64,000 bases of DNA from Ornithinimicrobium sp. INDO-MA30-4 (GCF_021535045.1 NZ_CP091056.1:372001-436000); one strand, 5' to 3'. Numbered from the stretch's first letter, positions 16,249 through 27,937 are shown. Notes: generated by a model from the sequence alone, not told the origin. Program-made: numbers and translations.

Positions 16249-18028
16249 GTGGCCCTGCGCATGTCGACCCTCTTCCTGCGAACCCTGCGAGAGGACCCGT
16301 CCGACGCGGAGCTACCAGGCCACCGGTTGCTGGTTCGTGCTGGCTATGTCCGCCGCGCTGCCCCGGGCATTTTCACCTGGTTGCCGCTGGGCCTACGGGT
16401 GCTGCGCAATGTCGAGGCCATTGTCCGCGAAGAGATGGATGCCATTGGTGACCAGGAAGTTTCCTTCCCGGCGCTGCTGCCCCAGGATCCCTACGAAGCG
16501 ACTGGTCGTTATGAGGAGTACGGCCCCAACCTCTTCCGTCTGCAGGACCGCAAAGGCGTCGACATGCTCCTTGGCCCGACTCACGAAGAGATGTTCACGT
16601 TGACGGTTAAGGACATGTTCTCGTCCTACAAGGACCTGCCGCTGGGCCTCTACCAAATCCAGACGAAGTACCGCGACGAGGCGCGGCCGCGCGGTGGCGT
16701 CCTGCGCGGGCGCGAATTCATCATGAAGGACGCGTATTCGTTTGACTCCAGTGACGAAGGGCTAGAGGCGGCCTACCAGGCCCACCGTGCGGCATACATC
16801 AAGATTTTTGACCGTTTGGGCTTTGAGTATGTGATCGTGCACGCCGACTCTGGCGCAATGGGCGGCTCGGCTTCTGAAGAGTTCCTGGCAGTCAGCCAGC
16901 ACGGTGAAGACACTTTGTGCGCTGCGAAGCTGGTGGCTATGCGGCCAACGTGGAGGCTGTCGTCGTGGCACAGGCGCCCGAAGTGGATGCTAGCCAGACG
17001 CCCGCAGCCCACGTCGAGCCCACGCCCGAAACCCCGACCATCGAGACGCTGGTGGCCGCGGCCAACGCCAAGCACCCCCGTAGCGACGGCCGCGAGTGGA
17101 CCGGGGCCGACACGCTAAAGAATGTGCTCGTCATGCTGCGCCACCCAGACGGCACCCGTGAGCCGTTGGCCATTGGCCTGCCCGGTGACCGTGCCGTTGA
17201 CGCCAAGCGCCTCGAGTCGGCCGTCTCACCTGCTGAAGTCCAGCCGTTTGAGGGCAAGGAGTTTGCCGAGAACCCTGCCCTGGTCAAGGGCTATATCGGG
17301 CCTGGCGTGTTGGGCGAAAAGAATGCCTCGGGCATTCGCTACCTGCTTGACCCGTCGATCGCTGTCGGCTCTGCTTGGATCACCGGCGCCGACGCGCCAG
17401 GCATGCACGTCTTCGACTTGGTGCACGGTCGCGACTTCACCGCGGACGGCACCATTCAGGCTGGCGAAATCCAAGAGGGCGACCCAAGCCCCGATGGTGG
17501 CGGTGCGCTGACGTTGGCGCGCGGTATCGAAATGGGCCATATCTTCCAACTTGGTCGCAAGTATGCCGAGGTCCTGGGCCTGAAGGTGCTGGACGAGAAC
17601 GGCAAACTCGCAACGGTGACCATGGGCTCTTATGGGGTCGGTGTCACTCGCGCCGTTGCCGCGATCGCTGAGGCCAACGTCGATGACATTGGCCTCTGCT
17701 GGCCACGGGCCATCGCCCCGGCTGACGTCCACCTGGTAGCCACAGGTAAGGACCCGGCTGTTTTTGAGGCGGCCGAAGAGGTGCTGGCTGGCCTGGAAGC
17801 TGCTGGTCTTGAAGTCATCTACGACGACCGCCCCAAGGTTTCCCCGGCGTGAAGTTTAAGGACTCTGAGTTGCTGGGTGTGCCGACGATCCTGGTCGTCG
17901 GCCGAGGTGTGGCCGACGGTGTCCTGGAGTTGAAGGACCGCCGCACTGGTGAACGTCGCAATGTCGCCGTTGCTGAGGCCGTCACCGATGTTGTCAATGA
18001 GGTGCGCGGCAGTTCGAGCGCCGGGTGA
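16249..18028 (+). CDS. proS: Prolyl-tRNA synthetase (two frameshifts in this sequence)
   Basis: Charges tRNA-Pro with proline. The GTG at 16249 follows AAGGAG. Class II synthetase motifs are clear: the [15 protein letters not shown] helix and SFPALLPQ early on, GPTHEEMFT, motif 2 [20 protein letters not shown], and motif 3 in [11 protein letters not shown]. The inserted editing domain lies between residues 220 and 400, and a C-terminal anticodon-binding domain follows ([12 protein letters not shown]). Frame breaks near 16921 and 17849 are bridged to give about 593 residues, as expected for the bacterial long form. The gene must be functional, so the breaks are sequence errors. Its TGA overlaps the GTG of the HAD gene. 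Confidence 0.92.
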
Positions 18029-18762
18029 AGATCTCAGCCGTCATCTTCGACTGGGGCGGCACGCTGACTCCTTGGCATCCGGTTGACCTGCAGGCTCAAT
18101 GGCGCAACACGTTTGCCCATCACCTTTTTGGGGACGACGACGTCAAGGCTGATGAGTTCGCCGACGCCTTGCTCGCAGCCGAGGCCTGGTGTTGGTCGAC
18201 GTCGGCGCGTGAGCACCGGAGTATGCGGATGTCGCAAGTCCTGCAGCGCGCTGCGGAGACCACAGGCGTCGACCTTGCGTTGGTTGACACCGAGCCGGCC
18301 CAAGCGGCATACCGAGAGTTCTGGGAGCCCTTCACCTTCACCGACGCCCAAGTCCGACCTCTGTGGACGTGGCTGCGCGGCCAGGGCATCAAGGTGGGTG
18401 TGCTCTCTAACACCATGTGGTCGCGGGACTATCACCGCAATATTTTCGAGCGGGATGGTGTCCTCGACCTCATTGATGGAGATATCTACTCCAGCGAGAT
18501 CGAGTTTGTGAAGCCTGCCGCCGGTGCATTCCAGGCTGCTGCCCAGGCGGTCGAGGCCGATCCGCGTGAGTGCGTCTACGTCGGCGACCGGCTCTACGAG
18601 GACATCTACGGACCGCAGCAAATTGGTATGCGCACGATCCACATTCCACACAGCGACATCCCCGCTGAGCAGCGTGTTGAGGTCGATGCGCAGCCGCATG
18701 CGGTGGCCCACGAGCTTGTCCAGATCGCTGGGATCATTCGAGGTTGGCAAGGGGAGCCGTAG
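18025..18762 (+). CDS. HAD superfamily hydrolase
   Basis: A 245-residue HAD phosphatase-like protein with motif I FDWGGTL (the second catalytic Asp is replaced by Gly, as in some HAD groups), motif II VLSNT, motif III Lys in FVKPAAGAF and motif IV in [12 protein letters not shown]. The GTG start overlaps the proS stop, so the two are translationally coupled. The natural phosphorylated substrate cannot be predicted. The following TauE-like gene starts at the stop codon of this one. Confidence 0.85.
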   Translation: MKISAVIFDWGGTLTPWHPVDLQAQWRNTFAHHLFGDDDVKADEFADALLAAEAWCWSTSAREHRSMRMSQVLQRAAETTGVDLALVDTEPAQAAYREFWEPFTFTDAQVRPLWTWLRGQGIKVGVLSNTMWSRDYHRNIFERDGVLDLIDGDIYSSEIEFVKPAAGAFQAAAQAVEADPRECVYVGDRLYEDIYGPQQIGMRTIHIPHSDIPAEQRVEVDAQPHAVAHELVQIAGIIRGWQGEP

Positions 18763-19542
18763 TGGAGGACATCTCCCCTTGGCTTTTGCGCTGATGGGTT
18801 TGGCGGCTCTCACGGCCGGTTGGATTGACGCCGTGGTTGGTGGGGGAGGGCTAATTCAACTCCCTGCCCTGCTGATCGGATTTCCGGGGGCAAGCCCGGT
18901 GCAGATTTTGGCGACCAACAAGCTGGCCTCAATCTTTGGCACCACAACGAGCTCGATCACCTATTTTCGGCGAGTGAAACCCGATTTAAAGACTGCGCTG
19001 CCGATGGCTGGCTGGGCTTTCGCGGGCAGCCTCGGCGGGGCCCTGATCGGCTCTGTTATCCCCAAGTCTGCCTTCAACCCGATCATCCTGGTCGTGCTGA
19101 TCGGGGTCGGTGCCTACACCTTGGCCAAGCCCAACATGGGCAAAATTTCTGGCCTGCGGTTCACCGGGCGCAAACATCATGTGGTGGCGGCCATCATCGG
19201 CTTCGTGATGGGCGTGTATGACGGTGCCCTCGGCCCTGGGACCGGGTCACTGTTGGTCTTTGCCCTAGTCGGACTCCTGGGCTATGGCTTCCTGCAGGCC
19301 AGCGCCAAGGCTAAGATCACCAACTTGGCCACTAACTTGGCCGCCTTAATGATCTTTATCCCGCAAGGCGCAGTGATGTGGAAGATCGGCCTGGTGATGG
19401 GGCTGTGCAACATTTTGGGCGGCTACATCGGTGCCCGCACCGCGGTTTCAAGGGTGATGGCTTCATCCGCGTCGTGTTCATCGTGCTGGTCAGCGCTTTT
19501 GTTCTCAAGATCGGCTACGACACGTTCGTCCAGTTCGCTTGA
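18762..19542 (+). CDS. TauE/SafE-family membrane transporter (two frameshifts in this sequence)
   Basis: About 260 residues with roughly eight hydrophobic segments. The early ALTAGWIDAVVGGGGLIQLP and the central MGVYDGALGPGTGSLL repeats are hallmarks of the TauE/SafE (DUF81) exporter family, whose members move sulfite, sulfonates and other organic anions. The GTG at 18762 shares a base with the HAD stop; a base lost in the C4 run at 18775-18778 puts the rest out of frame, and another break near 19445 precedes the true end FVLKIGYDTFVQFA. It ends 1 bp from the stop of the convergent YyaL-type gene. Confidence 0.82.
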
Positions 19543-19543
19543 T

Positions 19544-21546
19544 CTAGCCCTTGGCCTTGAGCGCTGTGCGCAGTTCGTCTGGGTCAGTGATTGGCAGGTC
19601 GCAGACAGTGCCGCGACAGACATAGGCGGCGGCAGCGCCGTTGATGGCCTCCCGGCCTCGGAGCAACGGGACGCCTTGGTCGTCGCCACTTCCAGCGAGC
19701 ACGGCCAGTGCCGGTTGTGTGTCCAACACCGCCTCGATCAGCGCAAGTGCCCCAGCCTCATCGTCGCCCCGGGCAATCGCCACTTGCAACGGACCAGCCA
19801 AAGATTCCTCCGCTGCGGTGAGAATCCAGCCGGCAAACCGAGGAGCGGAATGCGCCAGCTCACCGATCTCGGCAATGGCGCCTTCAGCGAGGGCCAGGAT
19901 CTCGGCGGACCCGGCGAAAGTCGCGTAGCGCATGAGCCCAAGGGTGGAGCGCTGTGACCCGAGGGCTCGGCGTTGTCTCCGCTCGACTGTGGCCGCAGCA
20001 CCAACGGCTCGCTGTCGCTGGCGGTGTCGTTGAATCCGCCGCGCCCGTCGCTCAATAGCTCAATGGCCCGGGTGACAATGGGCTCTGCGGACTCCAGCCA
20101 CGATGCCTCACCGGTGGCGGCGTGCAAGGAGATCAAGCCAACAAGCAGATTGCCGTAGTCCTCGGCAACGCCTGCGGCCTTGCCTGGTGCTCCGTCGCGC
20201 GAACTACGAATAACTCGGCCATCGTGGACGTGGACGTTTAGCAAGAAGCGGGCGGAGTCGGCAGCCGCATCTAACCAGGCAGGCTCATGGGCAGCCATGC
20301 TGGCACGCACGAGAGCGTCAATCATCAGACCGTTCCAGGCGGTCACCACCTTGTCGTCGCGTCCGGGCTGTGGCCGCTCATTGCGGTGTCGCAGCAGGGT
20401 CGGTTTAACGCTGGCCCACCAGAGGCGGTCTTCGGAGGTGGCGTCGGCGGCGAACTGCAAGGTGGATAGGCCGTCCTCGAAAGTCCCATCCGGGGTCACC
20501 AAGAGCAGTTCAGTCGCTCGCTCGGCATCATCTTCCGACAGCACTTCGCGCAGTTGAGCCGGCGACCAGACATAGGTTGACCCCTCAACGCCCTCAGTGT
20601 CGGCGTCCAGCGACGAGGCAAAACCGCCCTGTTCCGTGCGCATCTCGCGCAGCAGCCAGGCCACAGTGTCGTCGACTGCCGGGCGCGCCCAGTCGCTAAC
20701 GTTGCTGCGCTGCACGTGCAGCAGGTCGGCATACACCGCCAGCAGCAGTGCGTTGTCATAGAGCATCTTTTCGAAGTGTGGAACGACCCAGGCTGAATCA
20801 ACGGCATAGCGGGCAAATCCGCCGCTGACCTGGTCGTAAGTGCCGCTGCGGGCCATCGCTTCGGTGGTGCCCAGGAGCATGTCCCACGCCGTTTCGTGGT
20901 CGGTGCGCACCGCATACCGTAAGAGGAAGGCCAGGACCATAGACGGCGGGAACTTGGGGGCGCGGCCAAACCCACCGTGGGCGTGGTCATATTCGCGAGA
21001 CAGCGTCTGCACAGCAGTATCCAGGGTGGCTTCGCTCACCGGCCGGGCGGAGGGGGAGTCTTCGGCAGCCTTGGCAAGGGCTGACACAACATGGTCACCG
21101 CCTGCCCGAACCTCTGCTTCGCGGTCGCGCCAGGCTTCATTGGCGGCAGTCAACAACTGAACAAAGTCGGATTTAGGGAGATAGGTGCCGCACCAAAACG
21201 GCTTGCCGTCGGGTGTGAGCAGACAGGTCATGGGCCAGCCGCCATGCCCAGTCATTGCCGTGGTCGCGTTCATATACACCGAATCGACATCGGGGCGCTC
21301 TTCGCGGTCCACCTTGATCGAGACAAAGTGCTCGTTGAGGAGCGTGGCAACCTCGTCGTCCTCGAAAGACTCGTGCGCCATCACGTGACACCAGTGGCAG
21401 GCCGCGTAGCCAATAGAAAGCAGAATTGGCCGGTTACATTCCTTGGCCTGCGAAAAGGCCTCATCGGTCCATTCCCACCAGTCAACTGGGTTCCCGGCAT
21501 GCTGCACTAAGTAGGGTGAAGTCGCTGAGCTCAGTCTTTGGGCCAT
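19544..21546 (-). CDS. Thioredoxin-domain protein of the YyaL/DUF255 family (one frameshift in this sequence)
   Basis: About 667 residues. The N-terminal domain is thioredoxin-like, with the DUF255 signature NPVDWWEW, the [12 protein letters not shown] redox-like motif and [10 protein letters not shown]. The remainder is an (alpha/alpha)6-barrel-like region resembling N-acylglucosamine 2-epimerases ([40 protein letters not shown]). A break near 19950 separates the last 130 residues, which end [15 protein letters not shown]. The family is widely conserved from bacteria to human SPATA20, but its function is not established. Confidence 0.85.
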
Positions 21547-21579
21547 CCCGCGAGCGTACTGGAGAGTACGGCTGTTGGC

Positions 21580-22607
21580 CTACGGGCGGGTCATCCCGGG
21601 AAATGCCAGACGGGTTGCACCCCAAGCGGTTCGGCGTGATGTGACGAGCGAAAGAGTTTGAGTCAGTGCGGCGATTCCGGCCACCTCGCCTGTCACCTCG
21701 GCACTGAGTGACAAGGTTTGAGCTGCCGCGCTCTCGCTAGCGCTGAGCAGCAAACTGCGGCGGCCGTTCTGACTTGCCTCAGCTTCCGGGAGCCCGTAGC
21801 CCAACTTAGCTGGCTCCAACTCTCTGCCTGCCGCAATTACCAACTCATCGGTCAAATCGCTGAGCTCATCGAGTGCCTCCTGATAGCCCTCGCGCTCATC
21901 ACCGCTTGACGTCGCCGTGACGACCTCGAGGGCGTAGATCAGTGGGCGCAGGATGCGCGCCAGCTCAGCGGCGGTGGCCGGGTTAGTGCCCGCAATCGAG
22001 GGCCAAGGGGGGATTGGCCCCACCGAATCGCTGATGCTGCGTGTTGAGCATTGATGGAGATGAGGAGCGCAAGGTTGAGATCGGTGGAGTCTGCGAGCGC
22101 TGCGGTGCTGTCCGCATTGACGTCTTCGCTGAGGTCTTGTGCCAAAGCAGTACGCAGGGACTCCAGCGATGGTTGAGATGACGTAGTGGCAGCCGCATCG
22201 TCATTGGTGCTGGTGGCGTCGTCGCTGGTCGCTGACGGGCTAGCCGTGGCTGCTGGGTTTGTCGTGGCCGCAGGTGTGGGTTGCGGCAGGTCTGCGCCGG
22301 CCGCATTGAGCAGGCCAGTGAGGACTTCGTCTTGCTCCAACAGCAACTCGCTCAGCGCCGCATACTGGCTCGATTCGGTGCGCCTCATGATGGGTTGCAG
22401 CGACTGTTGGAGCACGCCCACTCGTTCCCAGGTTGCTAACAACAAAGCGAGGTCTGGAGCCACGGGCCCGACAGGTTCGCCGTCTGTCCTGGTGGGGCCC
22501 GCATCACTGGTTGATGAGGAGTTGCATGCGGCTAGGAAGCCTGACCCTGCCAATGCCGCTGCAGTGAGCACAAGGCGACGAGATGCATGAGGCGACATGA
22601 CCGTCAT
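21580..22607 (-). CDS. Putative lipoprotein with ferritin-like (DUF4439-type) domain (one frameshift in this sequence)
   Basis: The protein starts MTVMSPHASRRLVLTAAALA; a second in-frame ATG at 22598 is as likely. A signal peptide follows with lipobox LAAC, so the mature protein should be membrane-anchored outside the cell. A Ser/Thr/Ala/Pro/Asp-rich linker in mid-protein separates two helical segments (LALLLATWERVGVLQQSLQP and, after a break near 22010, AELARILRPLIYALEVVTAT...). This pattern resembles the actinobacterial DUF4439 ferritin-like lipoproteins; metal-binding residues are not obvious. It is transcribed away from rimP. Confidence 0.6.
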
Positions 22608-22773
22608 CATGGCAGAGCGGCTTGGGTGATCCGCGAAGGCCTGCTTGCGGAATGCGCAGGGGGACGCCAATTCTGTCGATGCCCTGCAATAGGTCCCCGA
22701 CAGGTTAGAGTGGGCTTCCCCGACGGATGCTGTGTGCCCGGGGATCACAGGAGAACAGAGAGAGGTAGCGTCC

Positions 22774-23294
22774 GTGGACAGCCAAGTCGTGCGAGACCAG
22801 ATCACTGAAGGTCTAAATCCGGCGTTAACCGACCTCAACCTCGTCGTAGAAGACGTGACTGTGCAGTCTGCTGGCAAACGCCGCCTCTTGCGTATTTCCG
22901 TGGCACGGGATGTCACGGACCTGCTTGATGGCGATCCAGACTCCCCAGTGGAACCGCTCACCTTGGACGAAGTTGCTGATGCCTCTCGGCTCAGCGATGA
23001 ATGGTTGGAGGAGTCGGCGGTGATGGGCGAGCGCCCCTTCACCCTTGAGGTCACCTCCTGGGCGTTGCCCATCCGCTGACAACGGCCGCTCAGTTCCGCC
23101 GTAATGTCGGGCGACTTATCGAGGCGACGCTTAAAGACCAGTCGCAGGTCACGGGACGTGTTGCCTCGGTGACGACGCACAACGTTGTGGTCAGTGACGA
23201 ATCCGGCGAAACGGTCAGCCTGGACGTTTCCCAGATCAGCAAAGCAAAAGTGCAGGTTGAGTTCACCCGAGCCGACCAGAAAGAAGGAATCTGA
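22774..23294 (+). CDS. rimP: Ribosome maturation factor RimP (one frameshift in this sequence)
   Basis: Needed for 30S subunit assembly. The GTG start gives an N-terminal domain with [20 protein letters not shown] and [16 protein letters not shown]. After FTLEVTS a base is missing near 23062, and the next frame supplies the family motif [19 protein letters not shown] and the C-terminal Sm-like domain ending near 23291. About 173 residues in total. Its stop overlaps the nusA ATG, the usual arrangement in this operon. Confidence 0.9.
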
Positions 23295-24286
23295 TGGATA
23301 TCGATATGGCGATGCTGCGAGCTATCGCGGCCGAGCGAGAGATTTCCCTTGATGTGCTGGTCAACGCCATTGAGCAGGCGACCTTGAGCGCATACGAGAA
23401 GGTTCCTGGCTACTACCGCAATGCCCGCGTGGAGTTGGACCGCAAGAGTGGTCACGTTTCGGTGATGGCTCAAGAACCAGGCGAGATCACCGAAGATGGC
23501 CTGCGCGGCGAGCCTGGCCTGGAGTTCGATGACACGCCGGAAGGCTTTGGTCGCGTGGCCGCTGCCCAGGCGCGCCAAGTCATCGTGAACCGTCTGCGTG
23601 AGCTTGAAGACGACGCAGTTCTGGGGCAGTTTGCCGATCGCGAAGGCACCCTGATTTCAGGTGTCATCCAGCAGTCAAGCGACCCCCGCAGTGTCAAGGT
23701 CGACTTCGGTGCCGTTGAGGGCGAGTTGCCAAGCGCTGAGCAGGTTCCCGGTGAAAAGTATGTGCACGGGCAGCGTTTGCGCTGCTACGTCACGAGCGTG
23801 AAGCGTGGCAACCGTGGCCCGCTAATCACCTTGTCGCGCACGCACCCCAACCTGGTTCGTGAACTCTTTGCCCTCGAGGCCCCCGAAATCGCCGATGGTT
23901 CGGTGGAGATTCGGGCCCTGGCCCGCGAGGCTGGGCACCGCACCAAGATCGCCGTGATCGCCACTGTGCCTGGCATCAATGCCAAGGGCGCCTGCATCGG
24001 CCCGATGGGCCAGCGGGTGCGCGCGGTCATGGGCGAGTTGCAAGACGAAAAGATTGACATCGTCGACTTCACCGACGACCCGGCTGACTTTGTTGCCTCG
24101 GCGCTCTCGCCAGCGCGAGTCCTTTCGGCACAGGTCGTCGACACGCAGGCCAAGCAGGTTCGGGTAATCGTGCCCGACTACCAACTGTCGCTGGCTATTG
24201 GGCGTGAAGGACAAAACGCTCGGTTGGCAAATAAGTTGACTGGCTGGCGGATCGACATCCGCCCGGACACGACTGTTGAATCCTGA
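23294..24286 (+). CDS. nusA: Transcription elongation/termination factor NusA
   Basis: A 330-residue NusA of the short actinobacterial type, without the C-terminal acidic repeats seen in E. coli. In order: N-terminal RNA-polymerase-binding domain (to about residue 115), an S1 domain ([11 protein letters not shown]...VKVDFG), and two KH domains ([21 protein letters not shown] and [20 protein letters not shown]). It modulates pausing and termination. It overlaps rimP by 1 bp and precedes ylxR. The frame is intact. Confidence 0.95.
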   Translation: MDIDMAMLRAIAAEREISLDVLVNAIEQATLSAYEKVPGYYRNARVELDRKSGHVSVMAQEPGEITEDGLRGEPGLEFDDTPEGFGRVAAAQARQVIVNRLRELEDDAVLGQFADREGTLISGVIQQSSDPRSVKVDFGAVEGELPSAEQVPGEKYVHGQRLRCYVTSVKRGNRGPLITLSRTHPNLVRELFALEAPEIADGSVEIRALAREAGHRTKIAVIATVPGINAKGACIGPMGQRVRAVMGELQDEKIDIVDFTDDPADFVASALSPARVLSAQVVDTQAKQVRVIVPDYQLSLAIGREGQNARLANKLTGWRIDIRPDTTVES

Positions 24287-24349
24287 GCGTGTAGACTTGG
24301 CTTCATCTGCGTATCCCACTGGGGATCCGGGCATGTCGCGCACCTACCG

Positions 24350-24616
24350 GTGCGAACGTGCGTCGGATGCCGTCAGCGGGACGAGCAGATGGCGCTGTTG
24401 CGCGTCGTTGCTGTGAAGGGCGAGACCGACTCCACGAGTTGGGAATTGCATCCAGATGAGTCTCGACGCCACGGGGGTCGTGGAGCATATGTGCACCGCG
24501 ACTTAACGTGCGGTGGGCTGGCTATCCAACGTCGGGCTTTCGAGCGTGCCTTGAAGATTCAAGGTGTGCTGTCGGGGGACCTGTTGATGGCAGCCCTCAA
24601 GCAACAGTCGTCGTGA
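24350..24616 (+). CDS. ylxR: YlxR family RNA-binding/nucleoid-associated protein (DUF448)
   Basis: An 88-residue protein with the family signature RTCVGCRQRDEQMALLRVV near the start and GRGAYVHRDLTC later, both typical of YlxR. The GTG at 24350 is chosen because the signature begins there; no clear ATG lies in frame just upstream. The gene is almost always between nusA and infB, as here. YlxR has been described as a small DNA/RNA-binding regulator; its precise role in this organism is unknown. Confidence 0.88.
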   Translation: MRTCVGCRQRDEQMALLRVVAVKGETDSTSWELHPDESRRHGGRGAYVHRDLTCGGLAIQRRAFERALKIQGVLSGDLLMAALKQQSS

Positions 24617-24822
24617 CCTAGTCGCCACGAGGCGGCAACATGGCCCAATCAAAAGGTTGGGCCTTCGGAAGGCGGAGCTGAATTGGCTCTGTCATCGAGG
24701 ACCGGAAGCGGGTTTGACGCTGATGAGCACCCGATGAGTACTCAGCGATGAGCACCCACCAGTACTAGGCACGGCTGCAACCCCTTGAGGGACGAGCCGT
24801 GGCGCAACGAAGTAGGAGAAAC
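24617..24822 (+). other. ylxR-infB intergenic leader with hairpin and short repeats
   Basis: This 206-bp gap has no credible gene. A 7-bp hairpin GGCCCAA/TTGGGCC lies at 24642-24663. GATGAGCACCC occurs at 24722-24732 and 24747-24757, with a related GATGAGTAC copy at 24733 between them. It may be the 5' leader of infB with an internal promoter or attenuator; that is inference. Confidence 0.4.
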
Positions 24823-27800
24823 GTGGCCAAGGTTCGGGTCTACGAGCTAGCAAAAGAGCTCGGGGTTGAAAGTAAGGAACTGCTCGCTCACTTGAAGCAG
24901 CAGGGAGAGTTTGTTCGTTCGGCATCGTCGACGATCGAGCCTCCAGTCGTTCGCAAGATTCGCGAAAATCCTCCAGCGGCATCAAAGCCCGCTGCGAAGG
25001 AAAAGTCCGGTGCCTCCGCGCCGGCAGCAAAGACGTCTGGTGCAGCAAAGCCAGCGACGCCCGCGGCTCCCAAGCCGTCCGGCGCTACGCCTGGGCCCGC
25101 TGCCCCGAAGCCGGGCGCCAAGCCCGCTCCGCAGCACCTGCTGAGAAGTCGGCGCCAGTCGCTTCAAAGCCAGCACCGGCACAGCCGACGGCTGAAAAGG
25201 CTGCTCCGGCTGCACCAGCCCAGGACAAGGGCGCACCGGCCGAGCCCAAGGCGGACAAGCCCGCACCGAAGGAATCGGCACCCAAGGATGCAGCCGCTAA
25301 GGCCGCTCCGGCTCCTGGCCCCCGCCCCGCGGCTAAGCCAGCGACGCCAGCCGCAAGCCGTCCCGGTGCCAAGCCTGGCCCCAGGCCGGCTCCGCGTAAC
25401 GACCGCCCCGAGGGTGGTCGTGGTGGTAACCGTCCCGACGGTGGCCGTGGCAAGTCTGGCTCGCCGCGTCCGGGCAACAACCCGTTCGCGCCCAGCCAGG
25501 GCATGCGTACCGGTCGAGGCGAGCGCCCCGAGCGCGGCACCGACCGTCCCGAGCGTGGCGGAGATCGTCCCGATCGTGGAGCAGCGCGTCCGGGTAACAA
25601 CCCGTATGCAAGCAACCAGGGCATGCCCCGCCCCGCGAGTGCCCGTCAGGGCGCCGCAGGTACGGGTGGCCCGCGCCCGGCAACACCTCGCCCGCAGGGT
25701 GGGGGTGCTCGTCCAAACCCGGCGATGATGCCCGACAAGGCAGCCGTCCCGCGTCCCGGTGAGCGCCCGGCACGTCCCGGCGGCCGCGGTCGTCCAGGTG
25801 GCGGACCCGGTGCTGGTGGCGGTCCCGCTGGTGGCGGTTTCCGTGGCGGTGGCCGCGGTGGCGGTCCCCGTGGTCGCGGTGGCACACAGGGTGCCTTCGG
25901 TCGTGGTGGCGGCAAGGTCCGTGGACGTAAGTCGAAGCGGGCCAAGCGCGCAGAGTTCGAGCAGATGCAAGCTCCGGCGATCGGTGGCGTCAACGTGCCC
26001 CGTGGTGGCGGCAAGGTTGTGACTGTTCGTCGTGGCGCGTCCTTGGGCGACTTCGCTGACAAGGTCAACATTGACGCAGCGGCACTGGTAACTGTCCTCT
26101 TCCACCTGGGTGAAATGGCTACGGCCACTCAGTCCTTGGACGAAGAGACGTTTGAGCTGCTCGGTCAAGAGTTGGGCTACGAAATCCGCGTGGTCTCGCC
26201 AGAGGAAGAGGAGCGCGAGCTCTTCAACTCCTTCAACATCGACCTTGAGGCCGAAGCCGAAGGTGAGTCCGATGAGGACCTCATGCCTCGTCCGCCGGTT
26301 GTGACCGTTATGGGTCACGTTGACCACGGTAAGACGAAGCTGCTGGACGCAATCCGCTCCGAGGAAGTTGCTCAGGGCGAGGCCGGTGGCATCACCCAGC
26401 ACATCGGTGCATACCAGGTGCACGCCGAGCACGAAGGCGAAGAGCGCGCCATCACGTTTGTTGACACCCCCGGTCACGAGGCGTTCACCGCTATGCGTGC
26501 TCGTGGTGCCAAGGTCACCGACATCGCGATCCTCGTGGTCGCCGCCGATGACGGCGTGATGCCGCAGACGATTGAGGCCTTGAACCACGCGCAGGCAGCA
26601 GATGTGCCGATTGTGGTTGCCGTTAACAAGATTGACGTCGAAGGTGCCAACCCGGCCAAGGTGCGTCAGCAGTTGACCGAGTACAACTTGATCGCTGAAG
26701 AGTACGGCGGCGAGACGCTGTTCGTGGATGTATCGGCTAAGGCTGGACAGAACATTGACAGCCTCCTTGAGGCCGTTGTGTTGACCGCAGATGCCGCTCT
26801 GGATCTGCGCGCCAACCCAGACAAGGACGCCCGCGGTGTGGCTATCGAAGCCAACCTTGACCGCGGTCGTGGTCCTGTTGCCACCGTCTTGGTGCAGCAA
26901 GGCACCTTGCACGTCGGTGACTCGATCGTTGCTGGTGCAGCCCACGGTCGTGTGCGAGCGATGTTGGACGAGCACGGTGTCAATGTCACCGAAGCAACGC
27001 CATCTCGCCCGGTTCAGGTGCTTGGTTTGGCCTCAGTGCCGCGCGCTGGAGACACGTTCATCGTGGCTCCGGATGACCGCACGGCCCGTCAGATCGCCGA
27101 GCGTCGTGGCACGGCTGACCGTCAGGCAGCCTTGGCTAAGGCACGCAAGCGGATCAGCTTGGAGAACCTCAGCGAGGCTCTCGCAGCTGGCAAGGTCGAC
27201 ACCTTGAACCTCATCCTGAAGGGTGACGTGTCCGGTTCAGTGGAAGCACTGGAAGACGCGTTGCTGCAGATCGATGTGGGCGATGAAGTTGACCTGCGGA
27301 TCATTGACCGCGGCGTCGGCGCCATCACGCTGAACAACATCAACTTGGCGATGGCTTCTGATGCAGTAATCATCGGGTTCAACGTTCGGGCCGAGGGCCA
27401 GAACGCTGAAGTTGCTGAGCGCGAAGGCGTTGAGATCAACTACTACTCGGTCATCTACCGGGCGATCGAAGAGATCGAGAGCTCCCTGAAGGGCATGCTC
27501 AAGCCCGAGTACGAAGAGTTCGAGACTGGCACGGCCGAGATCCGCGAGATCTTCCGTTCCTCAAGTTCGGCAACGTTGCTGGCTCGCTGGTCCGCAGTGG
27601 CACGATCCGCCGCGGCGCCAAGGCGCGCATCACCCGCAACGGTGTTGTCATCACCGAGGGCCTGGAAATCGCTGGTCTGCGTCGCTTCAAGGATGACGTC
27701 ACCGAAGTCCGCGATGGCTTCGAGTGCGGTATCAACCTGGGCTCGTTCAACGATGTTCAGGCTGATGACCTCATCACCACCTACGAAATGCGCGAAATCC

Positions 27801-27925
27801 CGCGCGCTTCGTGGCATCACCGTGTCGCAGGCCCCGTCACCCACGAGGTGGCGGGGCCTTCGCCGCTAAAAAACCTATCTAGACTGGTGCCGAATCAGGC
27901 GTTGAGCCAATCCGCTGCCGAATGA
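24823..27925 (+). CDS. infB: Translation initiation factor IF-2 (two or more frameshifts in this sequence)
   Basis: GTPase that delivers initiator tRNA to the ribosome. GTG at 24823 after a GGAGAA site gives the N-terminal fold [21 protein letters not shown] long Ala/Pro/Lys then Gly/Arg-rich linker follows, including the repeated actinobacterial motif RPGNNP(F/Y)A...QGM. The GTPase domain carries [19 protein letters not shown] and NKID. Frame breaks lie near 25133 and 27560; after the second, the C-terminal domain continues as [20 protein letters not shown] to YEMREIPRA near 27808. The open frame then runs on to 27925 through an inverted repeat, so the true stop is probably near 27808 and lost to another error. 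Confidence 0.92.
27829..27859. repeat. 13-bp inverted repeat between infB and rbfA
   Basis: AGGCCCCGTCACC pairs with GGTGGCGGGGCCT (one G-T pair) around a CACGA loop. There is no T-run, so it is more likely an mRNA-processing or attenuation hairpin than a full terminator. It supports an infB end before 27829. Confidence 0.55.
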
Positions 27926-27937
27926 CCAGGAGGAACC

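Noticed and set aside
21939-23180. A 413-codon minus-strand frame spanning rimP and the lipoprotein gene
   Set aside because: Its upstream third is antisense to rimP. Only the part from about 22607 down, with signal peptide and lipobox, is credible, and it is annotated as such.
25164-26975. A 603-codon open frame on the minus strand opposite infB
   Set aside because: It lies wholly antisense to the conserved IF-2 gene, shows low-complexity Gly/Thr/Arg composition and no family motif. It is a by-product of codon bias on the other strand.
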